Source of the DNA: Streptosporangium saharense
Lineage (GTDB): Bacteria; Actinomycetota; Actinomycetes; Streptosporangiales; Streptosporangiaceae
DNA length: 64,000 nt
Reading direction: 5' to 3'
NCBI RefSeq assembly: GCF_014203715.1
Contig: NZ_JACHJP010000001.1
Location: forward strand, 536,432 to 600,431
Position 1 is the first letter of the stretch. Each line of letters starts with the position of its first letter. Both the position numbers and the translations under genes were made by a program. The notes beneath the pieces were generated by a model. That model was given only the letters and a program-made list of their open reading frames with translations. It ran no database searches and was not told the DNA's origin. Positions 16,937 through 24,720 of this stretch are shown here, one piece after another.

Positions 16937-17743
16937 TCAGGTGGTCCGGGGTGCGGTGAGGGCCAGGGTTGTGTAGGGCATGGTGAAGCCGCCTCCGAGG
17001 GTGTCGATGGCGGCTCCGACGCTCTCCAGGACCTCGGTCAGTTTGTCCGGGGGGAGCTGGGTGAGCGCGCCGGTGGTGGGGAGCAGGTCGAGCCAGTCGG
17101 CGCGGCTGTAGTGGCGCTCCCAGTCGAACCGCCACTGTTCCGGCTCGCCGAACCCGGCCTCCTGCCGGATGCCGTCGGCGAACGTCGCGAACATCAGCCG
17201 GTAGATGTCCCCGGCCGGTTTCGGCGGCGCGGCGCTGAACGGTGAGTCGGGGACGACCTTCCTGAGGGCCGTGGCGAAGGCCTCGGCGACGAGGGGCGGT
17301 GGGTCGTAGACGTGCGCGAACACCGCCAGCAGGCCGCCGGGCCGCAGCACCCGCGCCGCCTTGGCCGCGCCCGCGACCGGGTCCACCCAGTGCCAGGACT
17401 GCCCGGCGACGACCGCGTCGAAGGTACGGCCCGCGTCATCCCAGTCCTCGAAGGTCGCGACCTCCACCTCGACTCCGGTACGGCGGGCGAACCCGGCCAT
17501 CCGCGCGTCCGGCTCGACCCCGAGGACCGTGCATCCGGCCGCCAGGAACTGCCGGGCCTCTATGCCGGTGCCGCAGCCGACGTCGAGGAGGTCAGGGCCG
17601 GGGGCGGCGGCGATGATCCGTCGCACCAGGTCGTCGGGATAGTCGGGCCTGGCCCGGTCGTAGCGTTCGGTGTCCACTCCGAACGACTCGGCCATCTGCC
17701 TGGCCTCATGTGCCTTGTTTCGCTGGGGCTCTATAGTGGGCAT
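16937..17743 (-). CDS. Class I SAM-dependent methyltransferase
   Basis: From the ATG at 17743 the protein has 268 residues. The SAM-binding core is clear: LLDVGCGTGIEARQFLAAG (motif I, about residues 51-69), VLGVEPD (acidic end of beta2), and FDAVVAGQSWHWVD with VLRPGGLLAVF, the Methyltransf_11 pattern. It belongs with small-molecule methyltransferases of unknown substrate. It diverges from a TetR regulator, and two palindromes cover its start. I infer TetR control. The in-frame extension to 17962 would run through the TetR gene and is rejected. Confidence 0.85.
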   Translation of the reverse strand: MPTIEPQRNKAHEARQMAESFGVDTERYDRARPDYPDDLVRRIIAAAPGPDLLDVGCGTGIEARQFLAAGCTVLGVEPDARMAGFARRTGVEVEVATFEDWDDAGRTFDAVVAGQSWHWVDPVAGAAKAARVLRPGGLLAVFAHVYDPPPLVAEAFATALRKVVPDSPFSAAPPKPAGDIYRLMFATFADGIRQEAGFGEPEQWRFDWERHYSRADWLDLLPTTGALTQLPPDKLTEVLESVGAAIDTLGGGFTMPYTTLALTAPRTT

Positions 17744-17771
17744 GCGCCCACCATAGTGGGCACGTGCCCAC
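17736..17771. promoter_or_regulatory. Twin operators between methyltransferase and TetR gene
   Basis: Two 16-bp inverted repeats are present: GTGGGCATGCGCCCAC at 17736-17751 (six-base arms) and GTGGGCACGTGCCCAC at 17756-17771 (fully palindromic). Both are preceded by ATA, and their centres are 20 bp apart, about two helical turns. The first overlaps the methyltransferase start codon. They fit cooperative binding by the divergent TetR protein. Confidence 0.8.
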
Positions 17772-17815
17772 TCGACAACCGGGCAGTGGTTCGCGGTGAG
17801 CGAAGGAGGAACGGG

Positions 17816-18418
17816 ATGCCGACCGGGGTGGCCCTTCGGGACGTACGGCAGCAGCTTTTCGACGCCGCCGAGCGCATCCTGCTCAGGGACGGGGCGAACG
17901 GCCTGACCAGCCGGGCGGTCACGACCGAGGCGGGCGTCGCCAAGGGTGTCCTGCACCGGCACTTCGAGGACTTCGACGCCTTCCTCGCCGACCTCGTGGG
18001 GGACCGCATCACCCGGCTTGAGGGCCAGGCCGCCACTTTGCGAGGCTCGGCCGGGACCGGTGACGTCGCGGGCAACCTGACCGAGGCGCTGGCCGACCTG
18101 TTCGATCCGGTCGCCGTGGCGATCGTCGGTCTCATCATCTTCCGGGACGAACTACGCGTCCGGCTGCGTCGGACTCGTCCGGCCCCGGGCATCCCGGTCC
18201 TGACGGAGGCCGTGACCATGGTCGCGGCCTACCTGAACGAGGAGTGCGAGATGGGCCGCATCGCGGCGGACGCCGACGTGGACGCGCTGGCACTCTCGCT
18301 GATCGGTGCCGGGCACCTGCTGTTCGCCGACCGGGGGAGACCCACGCCGGGTCCCGGGGAGGTCGGCAGGGTCGTGAACGCGGTCATCGCCGACGTCGTC
18401 CAGAGACGCCTGCTGTAG
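17816..18418 (+). CDS. TetR-family transcriptional regulator
   Basis: The 200-residue protein has a perfect GGAGGA site before ATG 17816. The HTH spans about residues 8-55 (LFDAAERILLRDGANGLTSRAVTTEAGVAKGVLHRHFEDF). The C-terminal helical domain, with VAIVGLIIFRDELRVRL, is the ligand pocket. It probably represses itself and the methyltransferase at 16937 through the twin operators. The ligand is unknown. Confidence 0.9.
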   Translation: MPTGVALRDVRQQLFDAAERILLRDGANGLTSRAVTTEAGVAKGVLHRHFEDFDAFLADLVGDRITRLEGQAATLRGSAGTGDVAGNLTEALADLFDPVAVAIVGLIIFRDELRVRLRRTRPAPGIPVLTEAVTMVAAYLNEECEMGRIAADADVDALALSLIGAGHLLFADRGRPTPGPGEVGRVVNAVIADVVQRRLL

Positions 18419-18578
18419 CTGAGGCTTGGTGGCGAACTTCTCCTGTCCGGGGGTCTTCGCCGCCCAGGCGTTCTCCTGCGGCCGACACGGCCACCGCATG
18501 ATCTTCAGGTCGAATGGTCACAGCGAGGGCCGTTCTCTCCAGAACCTGATGGTACGTACACACGCGCACCTGCCGGTC

Positions 18579-19526
18579 TCAGCCGTATCGCTCGATGAGC
18601 GCGTTGCCGATCGAGGCCAGGTGGTTTCGCACCTCCGGAGGGCCGGTCACCTCGATCCATTCGACCAGTCCGGCGAGCTCGCCGGCGATCATGTGCTCGT
18701 CCTGGCCGCGGATCGCGACCTCGACGCGGCCGTCGGGCGTGGGACCTCCCACTTCGAGTCGGCCGCCGAAGGCTATCCGGAGCAGGCCTATCCCGTGGGG
18801 TACGCATACCGCCCGGATCTCAAGGGGCGTTCGCCTGCGGTCGACCTCGTCGGCGATCTCGCGCCAGCTCTCGGCGAGGTCGAAGTCCTCGGGCCGGTGC
18901 ACGGGGTCGTCGGTCGGCTCGACGGATGACACGCGGTCGATCCGGAACGTCCGTCGACCGGCGTCGGTGTCGGTGACGAGGTACCACGTCGGTCCTTTGG
19001 CGACGATGCCCAGCGGGTGGACGGTTCTCTCGGTTTCTGCGCCTTTGCTGTCGACGTAGCCGAGCCGTACCTGGACGCCGCGGATCACCGCGTCCTGGAG
19101 TTCGTCGAGGAAGCGAGGTGGTCGGTGCTCGACCCGGCTTGACCCCCAGCGTCGCGGGTCCATGACCACCGACGACGCCGCCGCCTCGGCCTGCACCCGG
19201 AAGGGCTCCGGCAGGGCATGGACGAGCTTGCGCAGCGCCGCTTTCACGGTCGGCGTCGCGGCCGAGGCCGGACCGGCGACCAGGAACAGGGCGCGGGCCT
19301 CGCTCGCGGTCAATCCGGACAGGTCGGTACGGGCGCCGCCCACGAGGCGCCAGCCGCCGCCCCGGCCCTGCGTGGAGTACACGGGCACCCCGGCCATGGC
19401 CAGGGCGTCGAGGTCGCGGCGGGCAGTGCGCTCGGAGATCTCCAGCTCTCGGGCGACCTCCGCCGCTGTCACCTGCCCGCGCCGTTGGAGCAGGAGGAGG
19501 GCGGCCACCAGCCGGTCGGTTCGCAC
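18579..19526 (-). CDS. YafY-type HTH/WYL-domain transcriptional regulator
   Basis: The 315-residue protein has an N-terminal winged helix (MRTDRLVAALLLLQRRGQVTAAEVARELEISERTARRD, residues 1-40) and a mid-region that includes GGGWRLVGG. The WYL domain begins near residue 140, with GIVAKGPTWYLVTDTDAGRRTFRIDRV, followed by a WCX-like C-terminal extension. The family senses nucleotide or small ligands. The divergent epoxide hydrolase gene and the 25-bp inverted repeat between them suggest direct control. The 160 bp between the TetR stop (18418) and this gene hold nothing recognisable. Confidence 0.9.
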   Translation of the reverse strand: MRTDRLVAALLLLQRRGQVTAAEVARELEISERTARRDLDALAMAGVPVYSTQGRGGGWRLVGGARTDLSGLTASEARALFLVAGPASAATPTVKAALRKLVHALPEPFRVQAEAAASSVVMDPRRWGSSRVEHRPPRFLDELQDAVIRGVQVRLGYVDSKGAETERTVHPLGIVAKGPTWYLVTDTDAGRRTFRIDRVSSVEPTDDPVHRPEDFDLAESWREIADEVDRRRTPLEIRAVCVPHGIGLLRIAFGGRLEVGGPTPDGRVEVAIRGQDEHMIAGELAGLVEWIEVTGPPEVRNHLASIGNALIERYG

Positions 19527-19544
19527 CCCACAAAACTCTCACAC

Positions 19545-19569
19545 AAACCGGTCATGAGGTGACCGGTTT
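19545..19569. promoter_or_regulatory. Operator for the WYL regulator / epoxide hydrolase pair
   Basis: Perfect 10-bp arms AAACCGGTCA (19545-19554) and TGACCGGTTT (19560-19569) are separated by 5 bp. The site lies between the start of the WYL regulator at 19526 and the hydrolase start at 19628. It is almost certainly a protein-binding site; assignment to the WYL protein is inferred from position. Confidence 0.85.
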
Positions 19570-19627
19570 CGGTCGGCAAGATGGCGACACGAAACCGATC
19601 ACCCAGAAAAGATGAAGAGGAAGCGCG

Positions 19628-20575
19628 ATGCTCAGTCCAATCGATTTTCCCGAGCCCACCATCGTTCCGGTCAACGGTGTGGAGCTCGAAGTCTTCGAAG
19701 CGGGCCGGGAGAACGCGGGAAAACCCATTGTGCTCTGTCACGGCTGGCCGGAGCACGCCTTCTCCTGGCGCCACCAGATGCCCGCTCTCGCCGCGGCCGG
19801 TTATCACGTCATCGCACCGAACCAGCGGGGTTACGGCAACTCGTCCCGCCCGGCCGAAGTGACGGACTACGACATCGAACACCTGTCGGGTGACCTTGTC
19901 GCGCTCCTCGACCACTATGGATACGAGGACGCCACCTTCGTCGGCCATGACTGGGGCGCGTTCGTCGTCTGGGGGCTGACCCTGTTGCACCCCAGCCGGG
20001 TGAGCAAGGTGATCAACCTGAGCCTGCCCTACCAGGAGCGCGGAGAGAAGCCCTGGATCGAGTTCATGGAGGACATGCTCGGCGGCGACTTCTACTTCGT
20101 CCACTTCAATCGGCAGCCGGGTGTCGCGGACGCCGTGTTCGAAGACCACACCTTCCAGTTCCTCCGCAACCTCTACCGGAAGAACGAGCCCCCCAGAGAG
20201 CCTCAGCCGGGCATGGCGCTGATCGATCTCGCCAGATCGGAAACACCACTCGGTGAGCCCATCATGAGCGACGGCGAACTTGCCGTCCTCGTCTCCGCCT
20301 TCGAATCATCGGGATTCACGGGCGGCATCAACTGGTACCGGAACCTCGACCGCAACTGGCACCTGCTGGCGGACGTGGACCCGATCATCCGCCAGCCCGC
20401 ACTCATGATCTACGGCGACAGGGATGTGATCGCACGGGGCGCGAACCTGGCGGAGTTCGTGCCCAACGTGGAGGTGGTCAGCTTTGACTGCGGTCACTGG
20501 ATCCAGCAGGAGAAGCCGGAAGAGACGAACCAAGCGATCCTGAAGTGGCTGGACCAGCACGATGCACTGACCTGA
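19628..20575 (+). CDS. Alpha/beta hydrolase, epoxide-hydrolase type
   Basis: The 315-residue enzyme has the oxyanion-hole motif CHGWPE near residue 37 and the nucleophile elbow FVGHDWGAFVVW near residue 105, with Asp as the nucleophile. A cap domain at about 140-220 carries Tyr residues (YRKNEPP and NWYRNLDRNW). The catalytic His lies in DCGHWIQQEKP near residue 290. This set is typical of soluble epoxide hydrolases, which open epoxides to diols. The ATG at 19628 has a GAAGAGGAAGC site. Expression is probably controlled by the divergent WYL regulator. Confidence 0.9.
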   Translation: MLSPIDFPEPTIVPVNGVELEVFEAGRENAGKPIVLCHGWPEHAFSWRHQMPALAAAGYHVIAPNQRGYGNSSRPAEVTDYDIEHLSGDLVALLDHYGYEDATFVGHDWGAFVVWGLTLLHPSRVSKVINLSLPYQERGEKPWIEFMEDMLGGDFYFVHFNRQPGVADAVFEDHTFQFLRNLYRKNEPPREPQPGMALIDLARSETPLGEPIMSDGELAVLVSAFESSGFTGGINWYRNLDRNWHLLADVDPIIRQPALMIYGDRDVIARGANLAEFVPNVEVVSFDCGHWIQQEKPEETNQAILKWLDQHDALT

Positions 20576-20620
20576 GAGGTCGGGAACAGGGCGGTGCGCA
20601 GGTGTTCCTGCGGCGGAAGG

Positions 20621-20833
20621 TCAGAAGTCGAACTCGCCGTTCTTCGCGCCGTCGATGAAGGCGTCCCAGACGGCGGCGCGTACGACGTAGGGGGCCTGGT
20701 CGGGGGCTTCGGTGTCGCGAATGCCGACGCGGCCTCCGGAGAGCGGAGCGACCTCAAGGCAATTGCCGCCGTTGGAGCCGCTCCTGGTGGCCTTTCTCCA
20801 GGAGGCGTTTTCAAGCTCTTCGCTCAGGTTCAT
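20621..20833 (-). CDS. DUF397 protein (copy 2)
   Basis: The 70-residue protein reads ASWRKATRSGSNGGNCLEVAP, then VGIRDTEAPDQAP and WDAFIDGAKNGEFDF, the complete DUF397 pattern. ATG 20833 is chosen because GAGGAG lies 9 bases upstream; ATG 20842 would abut the site. It differs from the copy at 21004 at only about eight positions, and much of the DNA is also identical, so this is a recent tandem duplication. DUF397 proteins are typical small partners of XRE/DUF5753 regulators in actinomycetes. Confidence 0.9.
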   Translation of the reverse strand: MNLSEELENASWRKATRSGSNGGNCLEVAPLSGGRVGIRDTEAPDQAPYVVRAAVWDAFIDGAKNGEFDF

Positions 20834-20893
20834 CGCTGGCATCTCCTCTGACTCCGAGTCGGCTTTCGGTTAAGGGAGGGGTTTTGCCTGGTG

Positions 20894-20932
20894 GGGGGCG
20901 CCGTCCGAGGGTGGGCGGAGCCCCCTTTTTTT
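20894..20932 (+). terminator. Intrinsic terminator between the two DUF397 copies (plus strand)
   Basis: GGGGGC at 20894-20899 pairs with GCCCCC at 20920-20925, and the stem continues inside with CCGTCC/GGGCGG around a GAGGGT loop. Seven T follow on the plus strand. The T run points to termination of rightward transcription, for example read-through from the hydrolase gene antisense to DUF397. On the minus strand it could only act as a weak attenuator. Confidence 0.65.
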
Positions 20933-21003
20933 GTTGCTGTACGGCTCGCGGGCGTTTTGGCATTCCCTACGGCCGCTGGGAACCGTGGTCCGCGAGATAG
21001 GGG

Positions 21004-21216
21004 TTAGAAGTCGAACTCGCCCTTTTTGGCGCCGTCGATGAAGGCGTCCCAAACGGCGGCGCGTACGACGTAGGGGGCCTGGTCGGGGGCTTCGGTGTCA
21101 CGGATGCCGACGCGGCCTCCGGAGAGCGGAGCGACCTCAAGGCAGTTGCCGCCGTTGGAGCTGCTCTTAGTCGCCTTCCTCCACGAGGCTTCCTTCAGCT
21201 CGTCGTTTAGGTCCAC
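21004..21216 (-). CDS. DUF397 protein (copy 1)
   Basis: This is a 70-residue DUF397 protein starting MDLNDELKEASWRKATKSSSNGG and ending AKKGEFDF. Its ATG at 21216 overlaps the last 10 bases of the XRE regulator (stop at 21207), so the two are translationally coupled. The pairing of a DUF5753 regulator with DUF397 is a well-known actinomycete module, the small protein being thought to antagonise or assist the regulator. A second copy lies 170 bp downstream. Confidence 0.92.
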   Translation of the reverse strand: MDLNDELKEASWRKATKSSSNGGNCLEVAPLSGGRVGIRDTEAPDQAPYVVRAAVWDAFIDGAKKGEFDF

Positions 21217-22031
21217 TTTCGGATCTTCTCCTCTATTAGGCGCTTGCTCTCCCTGCGAGACAGGGCGTCCGCCCTAATGGCCTCATACCGGATGCTTATG
21301 TATCTAACTGTCTCGGGCTGGTCGGTGACCTGGCCCGTTCCTGCGGACTCCAGATACGCCGTGTCCCTGGCTCCGGGAATCGTTGCCAAGGCGAAGCCAC
21401 CGAGCATGCCGGTGGTTGAGCCCAACTCCAGGGGGGAAACTTGGACGCTGATGTAAGGAGACTCTACCGTTTCAAGTAGATGCTCAAGCTGTCCACGCAG
21501 CACCTCCTTGCCTCCCACGGGCCTGATTAGGGCGCACTCATCAAGCACCGCCCACAGCATGGGAGGAGTTTCCTGGAGGAACACGTTCTGGCGAGCCATT
21601 CGTACCGCCAGCTTGCTCTCCACGGCCTCCTCCGTCAGTCCAGGCTCTCCCCGGATAGCTGCTCTGGCATACTCCTCCGTCTGGAGCAGACCCGGGACGA
21701 CCAGCGGTTCCCAGGATCGGATCGAGGTCGCGACCCGTTCCACTTCCACCCACGACCTGAACCAGCTCGGCGTGCTCTCTGCCTCTGTGGCGTCGTAAAG
21801 CTTGAGCAGCTCGCCCTCCGCACCCAGCACTCGATCGCATCGTTCGACGAGACCCCTTGCCGGACGGCGACCGGCCCGCTCCACCTGGCCGATCTGGCTG
21901 TGGCTGTAGGAGACACGGTCGGCGAGCTGTTCCTGGGTGAATCCTGCGGCCTCTCTGTAGTAGCGGAGTGCCAGGCCTAGGGCGGCCAGCGGGGTCTTCG
22001 GGTTGGGGTCGAGCTTCTTGGGGGCAGGCAC
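21207..22031 (-). CDS. XRE-family regulator with DUF5753 domain
   Basis: From GTG 22031, preceded by AGGAGGG, the protein has 274 residues. The HTH spans about residues 13-70 (LRYYREAAGFTQEQLADRVSYSHSQIGQVERAGRRP). The DUF5753 domain follows from about residue 95, with FRSWVEVERVATSIRSWEPLVVPGLLQTEEYARA as its standard opening. Such regulators, with DUF397 and a divergent HATPase kinase, form abaA/whiJ-type loci that influence development or antibiotic production in Streptomyces. The role here is inferred from that arrangement. An upstream extension to 22154 is not supported by the ribosome site. Confidence 0.9.
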   Translation of the reverse strand: MPAPKKLDPNPKTPLAALGLALRYYREAAGFTQEQLADRVSYSHSQIGQVERAGRRPARGLVERCDRVLGAEGELLKLYDATEAESTPSWFRSWVEVERVATSIRSWEPLVVPGLLQTEEYARAAIRGEPGLTEEAVESKLAVRMARQNVFLQETPPMLWAVLDECALIRPVGGKEVLRGQLEHLLETVESPYISVQVSPLELGSTTGMLGGFALATIPGARDTAYLESAGTGQVTDQPETVRYISIRYEAIRADALSRRESKRLIEEKIRKWT

Positions 22032-22246
22032 GGACCCTCCTGATACCGAGGTGCTACAGATGCGACATACAGATTCCGCGCATCCGTCTAATAGATGTGC
22101 GCGGAATCCTCGTTCAGAAGGTAACCGGTTGACGGCACTCTGGGAACTGCCCAAGGGAACACAAGGGCACAGTCAAGGACTTCGTTGTACGGCTCAGCGG
22201 ATATTTGCGCTATAGCCGGACGGCCTGGAGAAGGTGGGTGATTCCT

Positions 22247-22714
22247 ATGGCAATCGGACAATCCTGGCGGGAAAGGCCGCTGGGGGAATTCGTCCTGGAA
22301 AGGGATCCGGAGTCGGTTCCGATTGCCAGGGAGAAGGCGCTGAGCATTGTCGGGGAGGACTGTTCCGTACGGGACGACCTCCTCCTCGTGGTCTCCGAAC
22401 TGGTGACCAACGCGATCCAGCACCCGGAGCTGACGGGCACGATCCATGTCGGCCTGACGGCGGGCATGGGGTTGCTCATCGTGGAGGTTCGTGACCCCGG
22501 GACCTGGTACGAGGCGCCCAGGGTGGTGCCACCGTACGACCCGCTCGCCGTCGGGGGCAGGGGGCTGCTGCTGGTCGTGCTGCTGTGCGGGGGACGGTGG
22601 GGGACCTACGTCATCCGAGGTGGTGAGCGGATCGTGTGGGCCGCGATTCCTACGGCGGAGTGGGCGCCACGCGCGCAGGACGTGATCGTCGCTCGCAGAC
22701 GGCTGGTGGCCTGA
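22247..22714 (+). CDS. Anti-sigma-type ATP-binding protein (HATPase_c_2)
   Basis: The 155-residue GHKL-fold protein has an N-box, LLLVVSELVTNAIQHPE, near residue 50, a G1 box, VEVRDPG, near residue 83, and a G2-like GGRGLLLV near residue 104. This is the single-domain RsbW/SpoIIAB-like class abundant in actinomycetes. ATG 22247 follows AAGGTGGGTGA; the earlier in-frame ATG at 22205 lacks a site. It is divergent from the XRE-DUF397 operon across 215 bp. Members phosphorylate or bind anti-sigma antagonists; the partner is not in the window. Confidence 0.88.
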   Translation: MAIGQSWRERPLGEFVLERDPESVPIAREKALSIVGEDCSVRDDLLLVVSELVTNAIQHPELTGTIHVGLTAGMGLLIVEVRDPGTWYEAPRVVPPYDPLAVGGRGLLLVVLLCGGRWGTYVIRGGERIVWAAIPTAEWAPRAQDVIVARRRLVA

Positions 22715-22837
22715 GCCCACAGGCGGCCGATGGCCTGAGCCGTCTCTTCGAACGGCCTCGGCGGGGGTGTCCATGGGCGATCTCGCCTGGCTCCGTCTTC
22801 CGGAGTCCCTCCCGCCGAGGTTGTCCATCCGTTCCGG

Positions 22838-22902
22838 AAAAGCCGAAAAGCCGGAAAGCCGAGAAGCCGAAAAGTCCGGAGAGCCGGAGAAACCGGAGAA
22901 CC
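22838..22902 (+). repeat. Purine-rich degenerate tandem repeat
   Basis: About seven imperfect units of roughly 9 bp (variants of GCCGAAAAG / CCGGAGAAG) run up to the start of the small membrane gene at 22904. The last units supply its GGAGAA ribosome site. In one frame it would read as a Lys/Glu/Pro repeat, but I see no supported gene there. Confidence 0.6.
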
Positions 22903-22903
22903 C

Positions 22904-23098
22904 ATGTCCTCGAAGACGAAAAGCCTGGTCGAGTTCGTCGCCGCCCTCGTATTCCTGGGCGGGCTGCTGTCCCTTTCCATCTGGGCCGTGGCCGACCCCG
23001 CCTCGATTTCCGTGCCGATTCTGATTCTCATGGCCGTGTTGAGCGTTTCCGCGCTGATCGCGGTGCTCAAGCCGCCGAGTCGCGGGCGGCGCTGGTAA
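22904..23098 (+). CDS. Small two-helix membrane protein (64 aa)
   Basis: The 64-residue product starts MSSKTKSLVEFVAALVFLGG. It has two hydrophobic helices, at about 9-28 and 35-55, and a basic end (PPSRGRRW). ATG 22904 follows a GGAGAA site 8 bases upstream. Hairpins follow the stop. The function is unknown; coding bias and topology support a real gene. Confidence 0.6.
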   Translation: MSSKTKSLVEFVAALVFLGGLLSLSIWAVADPASISVPILILMAVLSVSALIAVLKPPSRGRRW

Positions 23099-23103
23099 AG
23101 ACT

Positions 23104-23176
23104 CCCCGGTAGGGCCTGAGCGGCCTTCACGGCGGCGGTCGCGGTTCATTCTGTGAACCGTACGGGCCCTACCGGG
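23104..23176 (+). terminator. Long-range inverted repeat with nested hairpin
   Basis: CCCCGGTAGGGCC (23104-23116) pairs with GGCCCTACCGGGG (23164-23176). Inside the 47-nt loop is a second hairpin, GGTTCA-TTCTG-TGAACC (23144-23160). It begins 5 bp after the small membrane gene and probably ends or stabilises its transcript. Confidence 0.55.
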
Positions 23177-23184
23177 GTAAAACG

Positions 23185-23222
23185 CAGCAGCCCTCTCCGA
23201 CGGCATCCGGAGAGGGCTGCTG
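23185..23222. terminator. Bidirectional terminator before the reductase-like gene
   Basis: A perfect 15-bp stem (CAGCAGCCCTCTCCG, 23185-23199; complement at 23208-23222) with an 8-nt loop lies 2 bp from the stop of the minus-strand gene at 23225. On the minus strand it is followed by GTTTTACCCC, giving a short U run. Confidence 0.8.
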
Positions 23223-23224
23223 TT

Positions 23225-23815
23225 CTACCGGTGGGACCGGTAGACGCACACCTGGGCGCCCGTGGTGGTGGTGATCGAGGAGACCAGGTCGAAGGTGCTC
23301 AGGGCGCCGTCGGCGGGGAAGATCGTCTTGCCGCCGCCGAGGAGCACCGGCATGACGACGAGTCTGAGTTCGTCGACCAGGCCCTCGCCCAGCAGGGTGC
23401 GCACCAGCGTGGGGCTGCCCATGACCAGGAGGTCGCCGCCGTCGCGTTCGCGCAGCTCCCGGATGTGGGCGACTGCCTTCTCCCCGGGCAGCAGGGTGGT
23501 GTTCTCCCAGGTCAGGTCGTCGTCGCGGAGGGTTCCCGAGACCACGTACTTCTGGATGGAGTTCATCCGGTCGGCGAACGGGTCGCCGCCGCGCTCCGGC
23601 CAGGCCGAGGCCATCGTCTGCCAGGTGCGGCGGCCGAACAGCAGCGCCTGCGCCGCCGTGAGCCCGTCGTCGAAGAAGCCGCCGATCACCTTGGGGTCGA
23701 AGAACGGGTGTGACCAGCCGCCGTGGGTGAAGCCGCCGTCGGTGTCCTCCTCGGGGCCGCCCGGTGCCTGCACGACGCCGTCCAGGCTCATGAACTCGCT
23801 GATCACGATGCGCAT
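23225..23815 (-). CDS. Dihydrofolate reductase-family (RibD C-terminal) protein
   Basis: The 196-residue protein starts MRIVISEFMSLDGVVQAPG, the typical opening of RibD_C/DHFR-like proteins. LLFGRRTWQTMASAWP near residue 58 and LLVMGSPTLVRTLLGEGLVDELRLVVMPVLLGGGK at about 128-163 are the NADPH-fold landmarks. These stand-alone proteins are reductases of unknown substrate. A strong terminator follows. The 168 bp upstream to the protease gene contain a palindrome. Confidence 0.9.
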   Translation of the reverse strand: MRIVISEFMSLDGVVQAPGGPEEDTDGGFTHGGWSHPFFDPKVIGGFFDDGLTAAQALLFGRRTWQTMASAWPERGGDPFADRMNSIQKYVVSGTLRDDDLTWENTTLLPGEKAVAHIRELRERDGGDLLVMGSPTLVRTLLGEGLVDELRLVVMPVLLGGGKTIFPADGALSTFDLVSSITTTTGAQVCVYRSHR

Positions 23816-23912
23816 GGGTCTCGCTCCTTCGCTGTGCTCTCGTCCGACCGCAGACTATTGCCGACGATTTTTCCTGTCAAGACAACTCAATTCGTCGGTA
23901 GGAACGGCAGAG

Positions 23913-23924
23913 CAACCTAGGTTG
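23913..23924. promoter_or_regulatory. Palindrome upstream of CPBP protease/PadR operon
   Basis: CAACCTAGGTTG is a perfect 12-bp palindrome 60 bp before the start at 23984. It lies in an AT-richer patch (AACTAGATTGCTCTACGG) likely to be a promoter. It could be the operator of the PadR regulator encoded two genes downstream; this is weakly supported. Confidence 0.4.
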
Positions 23925-23983
23925 TATCCCTAACTAGATTGCTCTACGGTTTAGGTAGCGAAGCACCAAACGGAGGTTCCCCC

Positions 23984-24706
23984 ATGTCGTTCACCCCGCT
24001 GGCCCTTGGACTGTCGGCCGTCCTGGTCGTCTATCTGGTCGCCGTCAGCCCCCTGATCGGCAAGCGCACCTACGACAGGCTCGGCCGTACCCGAGACCAG
24101 GACCCCACCATCTACCGCAGGATGATCATGCTCTGGAGCGCCGAGCTGTGGGCGCTGGCCGGGGTGGCGCTGCTCATCGTCGCCATCGAGCCGAGCCTCG
24201 ACCTCGCGGACCTCGGGCTGGAGTTCAGCAGGCCGCCGAGCACCACCCTCGGGATGGTCGTCGGCGCCGTGCTCTTCCTGACGGTCATCCTGTTCGCCCG
24301 CAGATGGGCCTCCTCCAGGAGCGCCACCCCGCGGAAGCAACTGGCCGCCGAGCACCTGCTGCCGCGCACGAAGGCCGAACGCTGGTACGCCGCGGGCCTG
24401 TCGGTGACCGCGGGCATCACCGAGGAGATCGTCTTCCGTGGGCTGCTCATCGCGGTCGGCACCGAGGCGTTCGGCCTCAGCAGGGAGGTCGCGGCGGCGC
24501 TCGCGCTCGCGGTGTTCGTCGCGGGCCACCTCTACCAGGGCTGGTTCGGCATGCTCGCGGTCTCCGTGGCGGGGCTCAGCCTGACCTTCGTCTACTTCAG
24601 GACCGGTGACCTGCTCGTGCCGATCCTGGTGCACGCGATGATCGACCTGTTCGCCATCGTGTTCACCCAGCGGAAGCGAACCGAGCTGGTCAGGGAAGCG
24701 GCATAG
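23984..24706 (+). CDS. CPBP-family intramembrane metalloprotease
   Basis: The 240-residue membrane protein has about seven helices. The Abi/CPBP motifs are EEIVFRG near residue 147, AGHLYQG near residue 180 (FxxxH type) and a late H in VHAMIDLF near residue 222. These Glu and His residues bind the catalytic zinc in CAAX-type proteases. ATG 23984 is preceded by CGGAGG. It heads a PadR-controlled cluster of three genes; targets are unknown. Confidence 0.9.
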   Translation: MSFTPLALGLSAVLVVYLVAVSPLIGKRTYDRLGRTRDQDPTIYRRMIMLWSAELWALAGVALLIVAIEPSLDLADLGLEFSRPPSTTLGMVVGAVLFLTVILFARRWASSRSATPRKQLAAEHLLPRTKAERWYAAGLSVTAGITEEIVFRGLLIAVGTEAFGLSREVAAALALAVFVAGHLYQGWFGMLAVSVAGLSLTFVYFRTGDLLVPILVHAMIDLFAIVFTQRKRTELVREAA

Positions 24707-24720
24707 GTAGGATCGCCAGC

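Noticed and set aside
16937-17962. A longer 341-codon form of the methyltransferase starting at 17962
   Set aside because: It would run through the operators and the TetR start. The family N-terminus and the ATG at 17743 fit better.
22838-22902. Short tandem repeats as a possible CRISPR array
   Set aside because: The units are about 9 bp, imperfect and without spacers. No cas genes are in the window.
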